Origin: Mycobacterium sp. 3519A
GTDB lineage: Bacteria; Actinomycetota; Actinomycetes; Mycobacteriales; Mycobacteriaceae
Direction of reading: 5' to 3'
Length of the DNA stretch: 64,000 nt
Assembly (NCBI RefSeq): GCF_900240945.1
Contig: NZ_OESG01000014.1
Span: 186,001-250,000, forward strand
A program made the translations under genes and the position numbers. Within the stretch, counting starts at the first letter, position 1. The number at the start of each line of letters is the position of its first letter. Under the pieces are notes generated by a model that had not been told where the DNA came from, did no database searches, and was given only the letters and a program-made list of their open reading frames with translations. Shown piece after piece: positions 21,813 to 32,226 of the stretch.

Positions 21813-22934
21813 TCAGATCACCTGCACGCAGGCTCTGGCGATCGCCAACTCTTCGTTGGTGGGGACGACGAGCACCGTCGTCGGCGAGCTTTCCGCCGAG
21901 ATGCGGCGGGCGCCCTTGGCGGGACTGGCATTGAGGTGCTCGTCGATCTCGATGCCGAGCGCCGCCATGCCGGACAATGCGTCGCGGCGCACCTTCGCGT
22001 CGTTCTCCCCGACGCCGGCGGTGAACGTGATGACGTCCGCCCCTCCGAGCAGCGCGAGGTACGCGCCGATGTACTTGCGCAGCCGGTGGATGTAGACGTC
22101 GTATGCCAATTGTGCTGTCTTGTCACCGGATTCGATGCGCTGGTGGAGTACCCGGAAGTCGATCTCGCCGCCAAGGCCGCGGACACCGGAGCGACGGTTC
22201 AACATCTCCTCGATGTCCTCGACGCTCATCTTCGCGGTGCGCCACAGATACGTCAGCACGCCAGGGTCGATGTCGCCCGAGCGGGTGCCCATCACCAGAC
22301 CCTCCATCGGGGTCAACCCCATCGACGTGTCCACGGGTCTGGCCCCGAGGATCGCCGACGCGGACGCGCCGTTGCCGAGATGCAGCACGATCTGTCTCAG
22401 GTCGGTCAGTGGGGTGCCGAGGAACTCCGCGGCCTGTTCGCTGACGTACTGGTGCGACGTGCCGTGAAATCCGTAGCGGCGGATGTGCCATTGCTCAGCC
22501 ACGTCACGGTCAATGGCGTATGTCGCGGCCGCGGGCGGCAGGTCGTGGAAGAACGCGGTGTCGAACACCGCGACGTGCGGTAGCTCCGGTAATGCTTTGC
22601 GCGCCACCTGGATACCCAGCACCGCGGGCGGATTGTGCAGTGGCGCAAGCGGAGCCAACTCGTCGAGCTTGGCAATCAGCGCGTCGTCGACAAGCGTCGG
22701 CCGGTACAGATCCGGACCGCCGTGCACCACGCGATGGCCGACCGCCAGCAGGCCGTCCAGATGGTCGGCCAACTCGTCGAACACCACCCGCATGGCCGCC
22801 GCGTGGTCGGTGACCTCGGAATCGCCGATACGCTCGACGATCCCGTCGACTGTCTGCGCGCCGGAATCCACGTCGACCACAGCGTATTTCAGCGAGGAGG
22901 AACCGGAGTTGAGCACCAGGACGTTTTGACTCAT
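21813..22934 (-). CDS. ackA: Acetate kinase AckA
   Basis: A 373-residue ASKHA-fold kinase that interconverts acetate plus ATP and acetyl phosphate. It begins [17 protein letters not shown], the phosphate-binding strand, and shows [42 protein letters not shown] and FTAGVGEND in the usual order. ATG 22934 overlaps the pta stop (ATGA), so it is the last gene of fgd1-EEP-pta-ackA. The open frame up to 23444 is shadow of pta. Confidence 0.97.
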   Translation of the reverse strand: MSQNVLVLNSGSSSLKYAVVDVDSGAQTVDGIVERIGDSEVTDHAAAMRVVFDELADHLDGLLAVGHRVVHGGPDLYRPTLVDDALIAKLDELAPLAPLHNPPAVLGIQVARKALPELPHVAVFDTAFFHDLPPAAATYAIDRDVAEQWHIRRYGFHGTSHQYVSEQAAEFLGTPLTDLRQIVLHLGNGASASAILGARPVDTSMGLTPMEGLVMGTRSGDIDPGVLTYLWRTAKMSVEDIEEMLNRRSGVRGLGGEIDFRVLHQRIESGDKTAQLAYDVYIHRLRKYIGAYLALLGGADVITFTAGVGENDAKVRRDALSGMAALGIEIDEHLNASPAKGARRISAESSPTTVLVVPTNEELAIARACVQVI

Positions 22935-24994
22935 CGGCGTTGCGCCTGAATCGCCGTGATGGCAACGGTGTTGACGATGTCCTCGACCAGCGCGCCGCGG
23001 GACAGGTCGTTGACCGGCTTGTTCAACCCCTGCAGCACCGGGCCGATCGCGATCGCGCCCGCGCTGCGCTGCACCGCTTTGTAGGTGTTGTTGCCGGTGT
23101 TGAGGTCCGGGAAGATCAGCACCGTCGCGCGGCCCGCCACCTCGGACTCGGGCATCTTGGCCTTTGCGACCGTCGCGTCGACGGCGGCGTCGTACTGGAT
23201 GGGTCCCTCCACCAGCAGGTCGGGTTCCCGGGTCCGCACCAATTCCGTTGCCGTCCTGACCTTGTCGACGTCTGCGCCGGTGCCGCTGGTACCGGTCGAG
23301 TACGACAGCATGGCGACCCGGGGTTCGATGCCGAACTGCGCGGCGGTGCGGGCCGACGAGATCGCGATGTCCGCGAGTTGCTCGGACGTCGGGTCCGGCA
23401 CGATCGCGCAGTCGCCGTAGGCGAGTACCCGGTCCTCGAGGCACATCAAAAAGATGCTCGACACCGTCGACACATCGGGCAGTGTCTTGATGATCTCGAA
23501 TGCGGGCCGCACCGTGTGCGCGGTGGTGTGCATGGCGCCCGAGACCATGCCGTCGACCATGTCGTCGTGCACCAGCATGGTGCCGAAATAGGAGACGTCG
23601 TGGATGATCTCGCGAGCCTGCTCGACGGTGATGCCCTTGTGTTTACGCAGTTGGGCATATTGTTCGGCGAACTTGTCACACAGCTCGCTGGTGCGCGGGT
23701 TGAGCACGGCTGCGGCGGACAGGTTGACACCGAGTTCTGCTGCGCGGGCGCGGATCTTCGGCTCGTCGCCGAGAATGGTCAGGTCGGCCACGCCGCGGGA
23801 GAGCAGCCTGCCCGCCGCCGTGAGGATGCGGTCGTCCTCACCTTCTGGCAGCACGATGTGTCTGCGGTCCGAGCGCGCCTGGTCCAGCAGCTGGTAGGTG
23901 AACATCTGGGGCGTGACGACCGTCGGGATGGGAAGGGCCAACTGCGCCAGCAGATCCGCGGTGTCCACGTGGTCGTCCATCAGGGCGATCGCGGTGTCGA
24001 TCTTGCGCTGCGATTCCGCGGTGACGCGGCCGCGCGCCGACGCGACCCGACTGGCGGTCTCGAAGGTGCCGAACCTGGTGGTGATGATCGGCAGCCGCAG
24101 CCCGAGCCCCGACACCAACGACGCGATCGAGGGATGGAGTTCGAGTCCGCCGTTGAGGACCACGCACGACAACGACGGAAACCCTTCGGCCTCATGGGCG
24201 GCCACCACGGCCAGCACGACGTCTGAGCGGTCGCCGGGGGTGATGACGGCCACGCCCTCGGTCAACCGCTCCACCACGTGTTCGGCCGTCATGCCAGCCA
24301 CCAGTACGTCCATCACCTCGCGGGTCAACAACGCCGGATCGCCGCGCAGCAGGCTGCCCTCGACCGCTTCGCCGAGTTCCGCCACCGACGGTGCCACCAG
24401 CAGCGGCTCTTCCGGCAGCACATAGGCTTTGGGGCCCAACGGTTTCAACGCCTCGGCGACCGCAGCCAGCTGCGCCGGGTCGCACCGGTTGGCCACCACC
24501 GCGGCGGTGTGCGCGTGCTGGGCGTCGATCTCGACCAGGCACACGTCCACGACCTGGGCGACCTGTTCGGGCGTCCGGCCCTTCGCCTTCACCGCGAGCA
24601 CGATCGGCGCACCGAGGTTGACGGCGATGCGTGCGTTGGTCGACAACTCGCTTGGCGTGGCGACGTCGGTGTAGTCGCTGCCGACGATCAGCACCGCGTC
24701 GCATTGGTCGGCCACGTGGTGATAGCGGTCGACGATTTCGGCGATCGCCGCATCGGGATCCTCGTGCAGCTGTTGGTAGCCGACGCCGACGCACTCCTCA
24801 TAGGGCAGGCCTGCGGTGCTGCCCGCAAGCAGCAGGTCCAGGATGTAGTCGCGGCTCTCGCCGAGCCTCGTGATCGGCCGGAACACCCCCACCCTGGCAG
24901 TGGTCGCCGCAAGCCGGTGCAGGATGCCGAGCGCGATCGTCGATTTGCCTGTGTCGCCTTCTGGTGAGGCCACGTAGATCGCTCTGGTCGGCAC
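22931..24994 (-). CDS. pta: Phosphate acetyltransferase Pta
   Basis: A 687-residue multi-domain enzyme converting acetyl-CoA and phosphate to acetyl phosphate and CoA. The N-terminal third is a BioD-like P-loop domain ([15 protein letters not shown] near residue 9), the middle a DRTGG-type domain, and the C-terminal third the catalytic PTA_PTB domain ([35 protein letters not shown]). The length matches M. tuberculosis Pta. It follows the membrane EEP gene by 21 bases and overlaps ackA. Confidence 0.97.
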   Translation of the reverse strand: MPTRAIYVASPEGDTGKSTIALGILHRLAATTARVGVFRPITRLGESRDYILDLLLAGSTAGLPYEECVGVGYQQLHEDPDAAIAEIVDRYHHVADQCDAVLIVGSDYTDVATPSELSTNARIAVNLGAPIVLAVKAKGRTPEQVAQVVDVCLVEIDAQHAHTAAVVANRCDPAQLAAVAEALKPLGPKAYVLPEEPLLVAPSVAELGEAVEGSLLRGDPALLTREVMDVLVAGMTAEHVVERLTEGVAVITPGDRSDVVLAVVAAHEAEGFPSLSCVVLNGGLELHPSIASLVSGLGLRLPIITTRFGTFETASRVASARGRVTAESQRKIDTAIALMDDHVDTADLLAQLALPIPTVVTPQMFTYQLLDQARSDRRHIVLPEGEDDRILTAAGRLLSRGVADLTILGDEPKIRARAAELGVNLSAAAVLNPRTSELCDKFAEQYAQLRKHKGITVEQAREIIHDVSYFGTMLVHDDMVDGMVSGAMHTTAHTVRPAFEIIKTLPDVSTVSSIFLMCLEDRVLAYGDCAIVPDPTSEQLADIAISSARTAAQFGIEPRVAMLSYSTGTSGTGADVDKVRTATELVRTREPDLLVEGPIQYDAAVDATVAKAKMPESEVAGRATVLIFPDLNTGNNTYKAVQRSAGAIAIGPVLQGLNKPVNDLSRGALVEDIVNTVAITAIQAQRR

Positions 24995-25015
24995 GCGTGT
25001 CAGCCTAGGGCAATG

Positions 25016-26008
25016 TCAGCTGGCGGTTGGGTCCACTGGAATCTCGATGACGGTGGACAGACCGCGGTGGTCGGAGCCGGGTACCGGGACCGTCTGCACG
25101 GAGGCGGCCGTGGCGTTGCGGACCAGCACGTGGTCGATGCCGAACACGGGAGTGGCCGGGAAGCTGCGCGTCAGACCTGCGCCTGCCTGTTCGGCGGCGT
25201 CGCGGTATCCCTCGTCGAGCAGTTGCCGGAACGGCCGCATGTCGTAGGTGGAGTTCATGTCGCCTGCCACGATCACCGCCCCTGACCCGGCGTTGCGCGC
25301 CGCCGCCTGCAGCGTGGTCGGGAACCGGGCGAGGTCGGCACGGAAGTACTGCAGCGGTTGCACCCACGGCGCGGCCAGGTGCACGGCCAGCACCGTCGGG
25401 GCGAACCGCACGGACGGCACGCCGATCCTGGCGATCCGCATGGCCAGCTGATAGCCGGTGACCGCCTGCGCATCGAAGATCGGATAGCGACTCCAGATGC
25501 CGATGCCCTGTGCGTTGCGCGCCGGGTCGACGGTCCGGTACGGCATGACGCCGTCGAGTCCGGCCGCCAACAGCCCCGCGATCAACCCGGGCGTCAACTC
25601 CTGCACGACCAGGATGTCGGCCGCGTCGCGCGCCATCGCGACCACCGCTTTCGGATCAGCTTCTCCCAGACCGAGATTGGCGGTCAACACCCGCACGGGC
25701 ACCGACGGCACGGCACCGCGTTCAGGGCCAAGGTAGCGCGGCAGCAACACCAGCAGCAGCACCACGCAGAGCAACGCGGACACGATGGTCGGCACCCATC
25801 GTCGCACGACTGCGAACAACAGCATCGCCACCAGGCCCGCGACGATCAGGTATGGCGAAAGGGCCGCCAGCGCAAGCACGACCTCGTTGGTGATCGGCAG
25901 GTACCGCGCCACCAGCCCCGCCGCGGCCAGCACCAGGGTGAGCGCGCCGAAAACCGTCGCCAGCACCCGAATCGTGTTGTGCTGGTGAAGCTTACGAAGC
26001 TCGATCAA
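25016..26008 (-). CDS. Membrane-anchored endonuclease/exonuclease/phosphatase (EEP) family protein
   Basis: A 330-residue protein with three N-terminal membrane segments (about residues 15-34, 42-65 and 70-90) and an EEP hydrolase domain, probably outside the membrane. Catalytic motifs are [16 protein letters not shown] (metal Glu), AGDMNSTYD (Asp, Asn), GIDHVLV and SDHRGL (Asp-His). The family includes nucleases and phospholipid or phosphoinositide phosphatases, so the substrate is open. It starts with TTG inside the fgd1 stop (TTGA) and sits between fgd1 and pta, which I remember as neighbours in M. tuberculosis, so it appears to be an added gene in a conserved operon. Confidence 0.83.
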   Translation of the reverse strand: MIELRKLHQHNTIRVLATVFGALTLVLAAAGLVARYLPITNEVVLALAALSPYLIVAGLVAMLLFAVVRRWVPTIVSALLCVVLLLVLLPRYLGPERGAVPSVPVRVLTANLGLGEADPKAVVAMARDAADILVVQELTPGLIAGLLAAGLDGVMPYRTVDPARNAQGIGIWSRYPIFDAQAVTGYQLAMRIARIGVPSVRFAPTVLAVHLAAPWVQPLQYFRADLARFPTTLQAAARNAGSGAVIVAGDMNSTYDMRPFRQLLDEGYRDAAEQAGAGLTRSFPATPVFGIDHVLVRNATAASVQTVPVPGSDHRGLSTVIEIPVDPTAS

Positions 26009-27015
26009 CCGAGGCGGCGAAGGCGCGGCTCGAGGTCCCGCTGGAACAACTCGAGGAAACGCCGCTGATCGTGGCCCGGCGCGTGGAACACCAGGTGATT
26101 GAGTCCCCAGTCGACGTAGTCCTTGACCTTGGCGACGGCCTCGTCGGGATCCGACGCCACGATCCAGCGCTTGGCCACCTGTTCGATGGGCAGCGCATCG
26201 GCGGCCTTCTCCATCTCGATCGGATCGTCGATGGAGTGCTTCTGCTCGGCGGTCAGCGACAACGGCGCCCAGAACCGGGTGTTCTCCAACGCCAACTCGG
26301 GATCGGTGTCGTAGGAGATCTTGATCTCGATCATCCGGTCGACGTCGTCGGGGTTCTTCCCCGCGGCCTCGGCGCCCTCGCGCATCGCGGGAATCAGCTT
26401 GTCCTTGTACAGCTCTTCGCCCTTGCCGCTGGTGCAGATGAAGCCGTCGCCCGCGCGGCCCGCGTACTTGGCCACCTGCGGGCCGCCCGCGGCGATGTAG
26501 ATCGGGATGCCCCCCTCGGGCACGTCGTAGATGGAGGCGCCTTTGGTGTGGTAGTACTCGCCGTCGAAATCGACACGGTCACCGAGCCACAGCTCGCGCA
26601 TCAGCTTGACCGCCTCGCGCAGCCGGGCGTAGCGCTCCTTGAACTCCGGCCACTCGCCCTCGTAGCCGGTGGCGATCTCGTTGAGCGCCTCACCGGTGCC
26701 GACGCCGAGGAAGATCCGGTCCGGGTACAGGCAACCCATGGTGGCGAACGCCTGCGCGATGACGGCGGGGTTGTAGCGGAAGGTCGGTGTCAGCACCGAG
26801 GTGCCGAGGATCAGCCGCTTGGTGCGTTCCCCCACCGCTACCATCCAGGCCAGCGACCACGGTGCGTGGCCGCCCTCGTGGCGCCACGGCTGGAAGTGGT
26901 CGCTGACCGTCGCGCTGTCCATGCCGTGTTCTTCGGCCGCCACGGCCAGCTCGACGAGTTCGCGCGGCGCAAACTGCTCCGCCGACGCCTTGTATCCGAG
27001 TTTCAGTTCAGCCAC
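26005..27015 (-). CDS. fgd: F420-dependent glucose-6-phosphate dehydrogenase Fgd
   Basis: A 336-residue luciferase-fold TIM barrel, the exact length of mycobacterial Fgd1. It oxidises glucose-6-phosphate with coenzyme F420, giving F420H2 for deazaflavin-dependent reductases, including those that activate nitroimidazole drugs. Residues known from the family are in place: His40 and Trp44 (SDHFQPW) and Glu109 (GVGTGE). It is divergent from the metallo-hydrolase gene with only 23 bases between the two ATGs, so at least one message is probably leaderless. It heads the operon fgd-EEP-pta-ackA. Confidence 0.97.
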   Translation of the reverse strand: MAELKLGYKASAEQFAPRELVELAVAAEEHGMDSATVSDHFQPWRHEGGHAPWSLAWMVAVGERTKRLILGTSVLTPTFRYNPAVIAQAFATMGCLYPDRIFLGVGTGEALNEIATGYEGEWPEFKERYARLREAVKLMRELWLGDRVDFDGEYYHTKGASIYDVPEGGIPIYIAAGGPQVAKYAGRAGDGFICTSGKGEELYKDKLIPAMREGAEAAGKNPDDVDRMIEIKISYDTDPELALENTRFWAPLSLTAEQKHSIDDPIEMEKAADALPIEQVAKRWIVASDPDEAVAKVKDYVDWGLNHLVFHAPGHDQRRFLELFQRDLEPRLRRLG

Positions 27016-27038
27016 GCAGCCCAGCCTAGACTCGCCGC

Positions 27039-27770
27039 ATGGCAGCAGCCCTGACCGCCATCACCGACCGCGTGCACTTCGCCGAGACCGACCTGGTCAA
27101 TTGGACGCTCGTCGTCGACGACACCGGTGTGATGCTGATCGACGCCGGCTACCCCGGCCAGCGTGACGACGTGCTCGATTCGCTGCGGCAGCTGGGTTTC
27201 GGCGTCGACGACCTACGCGCGATCCTGTTGACCCATGCGCACGTCGACCATTTCGGCACCGCCATCTGGTTCGCCAAAACCCATGGCACACAGGTGTATT
27301 GCCACGCCGCCGAGGTCGGGCACGCCAAACGGGAGTACCTGGAGCAGGCAGGGCCCGGCGACATCATCCCGCATCTCTGGCAGCCCCGATTCCTCAAATG
27401 GACGCTGACGATTTCGCGCAAGGGCGCGCTGCTGCGCGACGGCATTCCGACTGCGCAGGCGCTCACCGAGGACGTGGCCGCCGGACTGCCCGGCCAGCCG
27501 ATGGCGATCCCGACTCCCGGGCACACCGGTGGCCATTGCTCATATGTGGTCGACGGCGTACTGGTCGCGGGCGACGCTCTGGTCACCGGCCACCCGCTGT
27601 TGGAAAAGACCGGGCCGCAACTGCTGCCAGGACTGTTCAACCACGATCAGGACGGCTGCGTGCGCAGCCTGGGTGCGCTGGGTCTGCTCGACACCGACGT
27701 GCTGCTGCCGGGCCACGGTCCGGTGTGGCGGGGCGCGATCCGCGATGCCGCCACGGCCGCCGCAGGCTAG
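27039..27770 (+). CDS. Metallo-beta-lactamase-fold hydrolase
   Basis: A 243-residue MBL-fold protein with the zinc motif [10 protein letters not shown] near residue 67, further ligands in [10 protein letters not shown] near residue 165, GDALVTG near residue 185 and LLPGHGP near the C terminus. It has no signal peptide. Such proteins hydrolyse thioesters, lactones or glyoxalase-type substrates; the substrate here is unknown. M. tuberculosis Rv0406c has the same place beside fgd1. The 3' end overlaps the next convergent gene by four bases. Confidence 0.88.
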   Translation: MAAALTAITDRVHFAETDLVNWTLVVDDTGVMLIDAGYPGQRDDVLDSLRQLGFGVDDLRAILLTHAHVDHFGTAIWFAKTHGTQVYCHAAEVGHAKREYLEQAGPGDIIPHLWQPRFLKWTLTISRKGALLRDGIPTAQALTEDVAAGLPGQPMAIPTPGHTGGHCSYVVDGVLVAGDALVTGHPLLEKTGPQLLPGLFNHDQDGCVRSLGALGLLDTDVLLPGHGPVWRGAIRDAATAAAG

Positions 27771-28057
27771 TTCAACGCTTCATAGCCGAGCAGGAAGATC
27801 GCGGTCAGGCACAGCCCGCAGCCGATGACGACGGTCGGCATCAAAATCATGCTGTCGAGTTCCTCATCGTCGAGCACGTCGTCCTCGAACCGGCCGAACA
27901 GCACCCGCGCCACGCCGGTTCTGCGGAAGCCGTGCACGAGCTTGCGCACCGCCTTGGTGTCGCGCCTGCGACCGATGAAGGTACGCGACGCGAAACCCAC
28001 GACAAACGTCAGCGCGGCCGCACCGAGTATCAGCCAGCCCACCGCGGTCTGCGACAT
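27767..28057 (-). CDS. Small two-helix membrane protein, unknown
   Basis: A 96-residue protein with hydrophobic segments near residues 5-25 and 70-92, separated by a charged loop (RRRDTKAVRKL, FEDDVLDDEELD). I do not recognise the family. ATG 28057 gives a compact protein; GTG 28087 would add ten residues. It is flanked by the convergent metallo-hydrolase and by the accessory monooxygenase operon upstream on the same strand. Confidence 0.7.
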   Translation of the reverse strand: MSQTAVGWLILGAAALTFVVGFASRTFIGRRRDTKAVRKLVHGFRRTGVARVLFGRFEDDVLDDEELDSMILMPTVVIGCGLCLTAIFLLGYEALN

Positions 28058-28109
28058 CGAGACACCCCACCCCGGTGTCCACGACACCGGGGGGACACCA
28101 CAGGCCAGC

Positions 28110-29444
28110 CTATAGTCCGAGGTGATCGCGCAGGGTGTGCCCGCTGTATTCGCTGCGGAAGCTGCCGCGCTCCTGCAACAGCGGCACCACCTGGTCGACG
28201 AACTCGTCGAGGCCGCGCGGGGTCAGATGCGGGACGAGGATGAAACCGTCGCACGCGTCGGCCTGTACGTGCAGATCGATCTCGGCGGCCACCTGCGCGG
28301 GTGTGCCGACGAACTGCTGACGGCTGGTGACGGCGATGATCAGTTCGCGGATGCTGAGCTTCTCGGCCGCCGCGCGCTCGCGCCACGCCGCGGCAAGCGC
28401 CTTCGGATCGCCGTGGCGGACCCGGCCCTGCGTGATGGTGGGATCGTCGGCGGGTTCGACGTCGGGCAGCGGACCGTCGGGGTCGTAACCCGACAGGTCG
28501 CGTTGCCACACCTGCTCGAGCATCGCGATCGCGGTGTGCGGGCCGACCTGCTGCCGCCGGATGTGGTGGGCCTTCTCGGCCGCCTCCTGCTCGGTGTCGC
28601 CGAGCACGAACGTCGCCGCCGGAAAAACCTTGAGCTGGTTAGGGTCCCGGCCATACGACGCCGCAAGGCCTTTGACGTCGGAGTAGTAGGCCTGGCCCGC
28701 CTCCAGGGTCGAGTGCAGGGTGAACGCAGCGTCGGCGTATTTCGCAAGAAACGCCCGGCCGTCGCCGGAATCGCCTGCCTGCAGCAGAACCGGATGACCC
28801 TGCGGCGCACGGGGCAGCGTGCCCACCCCGCGAACGTCGAACTGCGGTCCGCGGTGTTCGACCACCCGGATCCGGGCGGGGTCGACGTAGACGCCGTTGT
28901 CGCGGTCGGCGAGCACCGCGTCGGGCGCCCAGCTGTCCCAGAACTCGCGTGCCACGGTGACGAACTCCTCGGCCCGCTTGTACCGGTCGGAGTGGTCGAG
29001 GAAACCGCCGCGGCGGAAGTTCTCACCGGTGAACGCGTCCGACGAGGTGACGATGTTCCATCCGGCGCGGCCGTCGGACAGGTGGTCGAGGGTAGCGAAT
29101 TGCCGTGCCACCTCGAAAGGTTCGTTGAACGTGGTGTTGATGGTGCCGGTCAGCCCGAGCCGGTCGGTGACGGCGGCCAGCGCCGCCAGCACGGTGAACG
29201 TGTCGGGCCGCCCCACGACGTCGAGGTCGTGGATGCGGCCGCGGTGCTCGCGCAACCGCAGCCCTTCGGCGAGGAAGAAGAAGTCGAACAGTCCCCGCTC
29301 GGCGGTCTGCGCGAGGTGGACGAAGGACTCGAACTCGATCTGGCTGCCCGAGTCCGGATCCGACCACACCGTGGTGTTGTTGACGCCGGGGAAGTGCGCA
29401 GCAAGGTGAATCTGCTTGCGCTCGTTACCTTCTCGTACTCTCAT
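28110..29444 (-). CDS. LLM-class flavin-dependent monooxygenase, NtaA/SnaA/DszA family
   Basis: A 444-residue luciferase-like TIM-barrel oxygenase using reduced flavin. It shows the family features NTTVWSDP, EQUALLY family-typical DFFFLAEGLRLRE near residue 50, NPVTSSD-like NIVTSSDAFTGENFRRGG near 125, and AGDSGDGRAFLAKYAD near 220. Relatives break down nitrilotriacetate, dibenzothiophene or sulfones; substrate unknown here. ATG 29444 overlaps the upstream stop (ATGA), and AGAGG lies eight bases before it. It is the last gene of a GNAT-plus-three-monooxygenase operon. Confidence 0.87.
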   Translation of the reverse strand: MRVREGNERKQIHLAAHFPGVNNTTVWSDPDSGSQIEFESFVHLAQTAERGLFDFFFLAEGLRLREHRGRIHDLDVVGRPDTFTVLAALAAVTDRLGLTGTINTTFNEPFEVARQFATLDHLSDGRAGWNIVTSSDAFTGENFRRGGFLDHSDRYKRAEEFVTVAREFWDSWAPDAVLADRDNGVYVDPARIRVVEHRGPQFDVRGVGTLPRAPQGHPVLLQAGDSGDGRAFLAKYADAAFTLHSTLEAGQAYYSDVKGLAASYGRDPNQLKVFPAATFVLGDTEQEAAEKAHHIRRQQVGPHTAIAMLEQVWQRDLSGYDPDGPLPDVEPADDPTITQGRVRHGDPKALAAAWRERAAAEKLSIRELIIAVTSRQQFVGTPAQVAAEIDLHVQADACDGFILVPHLTPRGLDEFVDQVVPLLQERGSFRSEYSGHTLRDHLGL

Positions 29445-30549
29445 AGACCCCACCTCTTGGCGATAAGTTCGTGTGAGCGCAGCCGGTCGGCGTGGCAGTG
29501 CGTGACGGAGGTGATGACCAACTCGTCAGCGGCGGTGACGCGTTGCAGGGTCGCCAACCTGTCGGCCACTTCGTCGGGATCACCGACGAATTGCGTAGCG
29601 GTGCGGTCCTTCACCAGCGCGGCCTGCTCTTCGGTCAGCGGGTCGACGGTGTCGGGGTCCGGGTACGGCACGGCGCCGCCGCCCGCGCGGATGGAGTACA
29701 CCCAGTGGCCGTAGCTCGACGCCAGGTGTCTGGCGGTGGCGGAGTCGTCGGCCACCACCACGTCGGCCGACACCACCACGTACGGTTCAGCCAGCGCCGC
29801 AGAGGGTTTGAACGCATCGCGGTAGACGTCGATCGCGTCCAGCGCCGTCGCAGGCGTGATGTGGTAGCTGGCGACGAACGGCAGGCCGCGCGCACCGGCC
29901 ACCCGCGCGCTCTGCCCCTTGCTGCTGCCGAACACCCACGGCACCAGGCCGCTGCCCTCGCCTGGAACGGCGTGCGCGTCGACGTCGTCGATCACATAGC
30001 TGCCGTCGAGCATCGCCAGGATGTCGCCGACCTGTTCCTCGAAATCGGGTGGGACGGCGCCGGGTTGCTGAAGGACCGACATGGTGGCCCGTAGTCGCGG
30101 ATTGCGCATCAGCACGCTCATGTCGAACGGCGGAGGCACGACGACACCGCCGACGTCGAGCCATTCGGTTCGCGGCGGCTTCCTGGGCGTGGGTTCATTC
30201 TGGGCTTCCCGGCGCCGCTGGCCCGACCGCCCGACGCCGAGGTCGATGCGGCCGGGGTAGAAGGCGTCGAGCATCCCGAAGCTCTCGACGACCGCGATGG
30301 CTGTGGTCTGGCCGAGTTGCACAGCGGCCGCGCCAACCCTGATCCTCTCGGTGCTGCGGCGATCTGACCGATCAGCACCGCCGGTGACGAACTGGCCACC
30401 GCGACGAAGTGGTGCTCGGCGACCCAGTAGCGCTTGAATCCCCACTGTTCGGCCTGCCGGGCGAGGTCGACCGTGTTGCGCAAAGCGGTGGCCGCATCGC
30501 TGCCTGCACTGATCGGCGCGAGGTCGAGGATGGACAGCGGTACCGTCAT
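29441..30549 (-). pseudogene. LLM-class flavin-dependent monooxygenase (MsnO8-like), disrupted by a frameshift
   Basis: The gene reads [20 protein letters not shown] from ATG 30549, which overlaps the upstream stop (ATGA), to [10 protein letters not shown], then leaves frame. The rest of the protein ([16 protein letters not shown] to the TGA at 29441) continues in another frame. One missing base near 30351/30352, within GCAGCACCGAG on the coding strand, explains this: an added base restores IAAATERIRVG, the normal family sequence. Restored, it would be about 370 residues. The codon pattern is intact on both sides, so the break is recent or a sequencing error. Confidence 0.88.
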
Positions 30550-31610
30550 GGCTTCGCCTGCGCGTAGCGGTTTTCGGCGATCGGCAGCCCGAGCCGGTGG
30601 CGGAGCGTTTCACCGTCCTCATACGCGGTGCGGAAGCGGCCCGCCCGCTGCAGCAGCGGCACCACGTCGTCGACGATCACCGGCAGATCGGTGGCGTTGA
30701 CGGCGGGTCTCAGCCGGACGCCGTCGACGCCGCTGTCGTGCCAGTGCAGCAGCAGATCGACGAGTTCGGTTGGGGTGCCGTCGAATACCAGCGCGTCGGA
30801 GCGGGGGTCGGTGGTCCCGTCGAACGTCACGTAGAGGTCGGCGTACACCTTGACGCCTGCGACTTCGGCTTGGATGGACCGCAGCGACTCGTCGTCCTTG
30901 GGCGTGATGAACACCAGATCGGTGCTGCGCTTGGCGAATTCGTAGATCGGGGTGGCGTGGGCAAGCGCGGCGACGACGGGCTGACCCTGCGGCGAACGCG
31001 GGGTGATCGAGGGTCCTTTGACGGAGAAGTACTTGCCGACGAAGTCGATGTAGTGCAGTTTGTCGCGGTCGACGAAGCGGCCGGTGGCGGCGTCGCGGAC
31101 GATGGCGTCATCCTCCCAGCTGTCCCACAATCTGCGGGCCACCTCGACGGCGTCGGAGGCCTCGTCGAACAGGTCGACGCTGCTGACGTCGCGGCGGCCG
31201 AACAACTCCGCCTCGTGCGCGGTGCTGCTGACGCGGACCTGCCAGCCGGCTCGGCCGTGGGAGACGAAGTCAAGCGTGGCAATGGCTTTCGACACGTGGA
31301 ACGGTTCGGTGTGGGTGACCGTCGCGACGGGGATGAGCCCGATGTGCTTGGTCGCAGGCGCCACCCTGGACGCGACCAGCACGGCGTCGAGTCTGCCTGC
31401 GAGCCACCGCGGTTCGATGTCGGGACGACGTCGCCGCTGCGGGGTGAGCGCGTCGTCGAAGGTCACGAAGTCCAGCAGGCCGCGTTCGGCGGTGGCGGCC
31501 AGCCCCGCCCAGTACCGTCCGCTCGTGACCGGCTGCAGATCAGCGGTATGTCGCCAGGCCTCGGGGTGCCAGCCGTAGCCGTCGAGGGCGACGCCGAGGT
31601 GCAGAGTCAT
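30546..31610 (-). CDS. LLM-class flavin-dependent monooxygenase
   Basis: A 354-residue luciferase-fold protein: GYGWHPEAW at the N terminus, [12 protein letters not shown] near residue 43, [24 protein letters not shown] near residues 98-121, and [13 protein letters not shown] near residue 187. It belongs to the bacterial luciferase/NtaA group but is distinct from its two operon partners. The stop overlaps the frameshifted gene and the start overlaps the acetyltransferase stop (both ATGA), so all four genes are translationally coupled. Substrate unknown; desulfurisation of organic sulfur compounds is a reasonable guess. Confidence 0.87.
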   Translation of the reverse strand: MTLHLGVALDGYGWHPEAWRHTADLQPVTSGRYWAGLAATAERGLLDFVTFDDALTPQRRRRPDIEPRWLAGRLDAVLVASRVAPATKHIGLIPVATVTHTEPFHVSKAIATLDFVSHGRAGWQVRVSSTAHEAELFGRRDVSSVDLFDEASDAVEVARRLWDSWEDDAIVRDAATGRFVDRDKLHYIDFVGKYFSVKGPSITPRSPQGQPVVAALAHATPIYEFAKRSTDLVFITPKDDESLRSIQAEVAGVKVYADLYVTFDGTTDPRSDALVFDGTPTELVDLLLHWHDSGVDGVRLRPAVNATDLPVIVDDVVPLLQRAGRFRTAYEDGETLRHRLGLPIAENRYAQAKP

Positions 31611-32113
31611 GACAGTGCCTTGCGGAACGCGACGGGGAAGACGTCGCCCTCGGCGGGCAGCGGCTCGGCCAGCCGGACGTAGCCGGCGGACAGGTAGAGC
31701 GCTTCGGCCTCGGGCTGGCGATCGCCCGTCGTCAGATAGACGGAGCGGTAGCCGCGGGCGGCGATCTGGGCCTCGAGCGCGGCAAGCAGCGCAGTGGCGT
31801 GGCCTTGGCGACGGTGGCGGCTGTCGGTCCAGATGCGCTTGAGCTCGGCGGTGGAGTCGTCGAAGCGACAGAATGCGCCGCCGGTGACCGGCTCGCCGTC
31901 GAGCAGGCCGATCAGCAGCCCGCCGTGCGGCGGGGCGAACTCGTCGGCGGGGTAGCCGCGCAGCCAGTCGGAGACGGCCTGCTCGGTGGCGCCGTAGCGC
32001 GTCGAGTATTCGACGGTGAGTTCGGCGAGCAGCGGCTCGGCCAGCGGGTCGTGCTGGCCGACCGCGACGAAGCGGAGCGGGTTCAGAGCTGCGCGCCCGG
32101 CTTGAATCATCAC
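31607..32113 (-). CDS. GNAT-family N-acetyltransferase
   Basis: A 168-residue acetyltransferase with the acetyl-CoA motif A as RRQGHATALLAALE near residue 108 and motif B as LYLSAGYVRL near residue 148. It is the first gene of the operon with three flavin monooxygenases. The pairing suggests modification of a small amine or sulfur compound, as in S-alkyl-cysteine catabolic operons where an acetyltransferase precedes luciferase-type monooxygenases; this is inference from context. Confidence 0.85.
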   Translation of the reverse strand: MMIQAGRAALNPLRFVAVGQHDPLAEPLLAELTVEYSTRYGATEQAVSDWLRGYPADEFAPPHGGLLIGLLDGEPVTGGAFCRFDDSTAELKRIWTDSRHRRQGHATALLAALEAQIAARGYRSVYLTTGDRQPEAEALYLSAGYVRLAEPLPAEGDVFPVAFRKALS

Positions 32114-32198
32114 CTCAATGTCTAACGCCAGCCGCCGGGCTGCATTCCGTACCGGGATATTCGCTCAGGTTGATCGCAAATAACCCCACTTCCACGTC

Positions 32199-32220
32199 AA
32201 ACTTGACACGTGTAAAGTTT
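32199..32220. promoter_or_regulatory. 22-bp near-perfect palindrome, probable TetR-type operator, before the SDR gene
   Basis: The half sites are AAACTTGACAC and GTGTAAAGTTT, symmetric around ACACGTGT except for one mismatched pair. It overlaps a TTGACA-like -35 hexamer and ends six bases before the SDR start codon, so a bound repressor would block transcription. Size and symmetry suit a TetR-family dimer. No TetR gene is in the window. Confidence 0.7.
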
Positions 32221-32226
32221 GGCCGC

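Noticed and set aside
28122..29714. 530-codon plus-strand open frame opposite the flavin monooxygenase
   Set aside because: Antisense shadow; the minus-strand product is a clear luciferase-fold enzyme.
30340..30360. Programmed frameshift explaining the broken monooxygenase
   Set aside because: No slippery heptamer or downstream stimulatory structure is seen, and relatives are read in one frame; mutation or sequence error is simpler.
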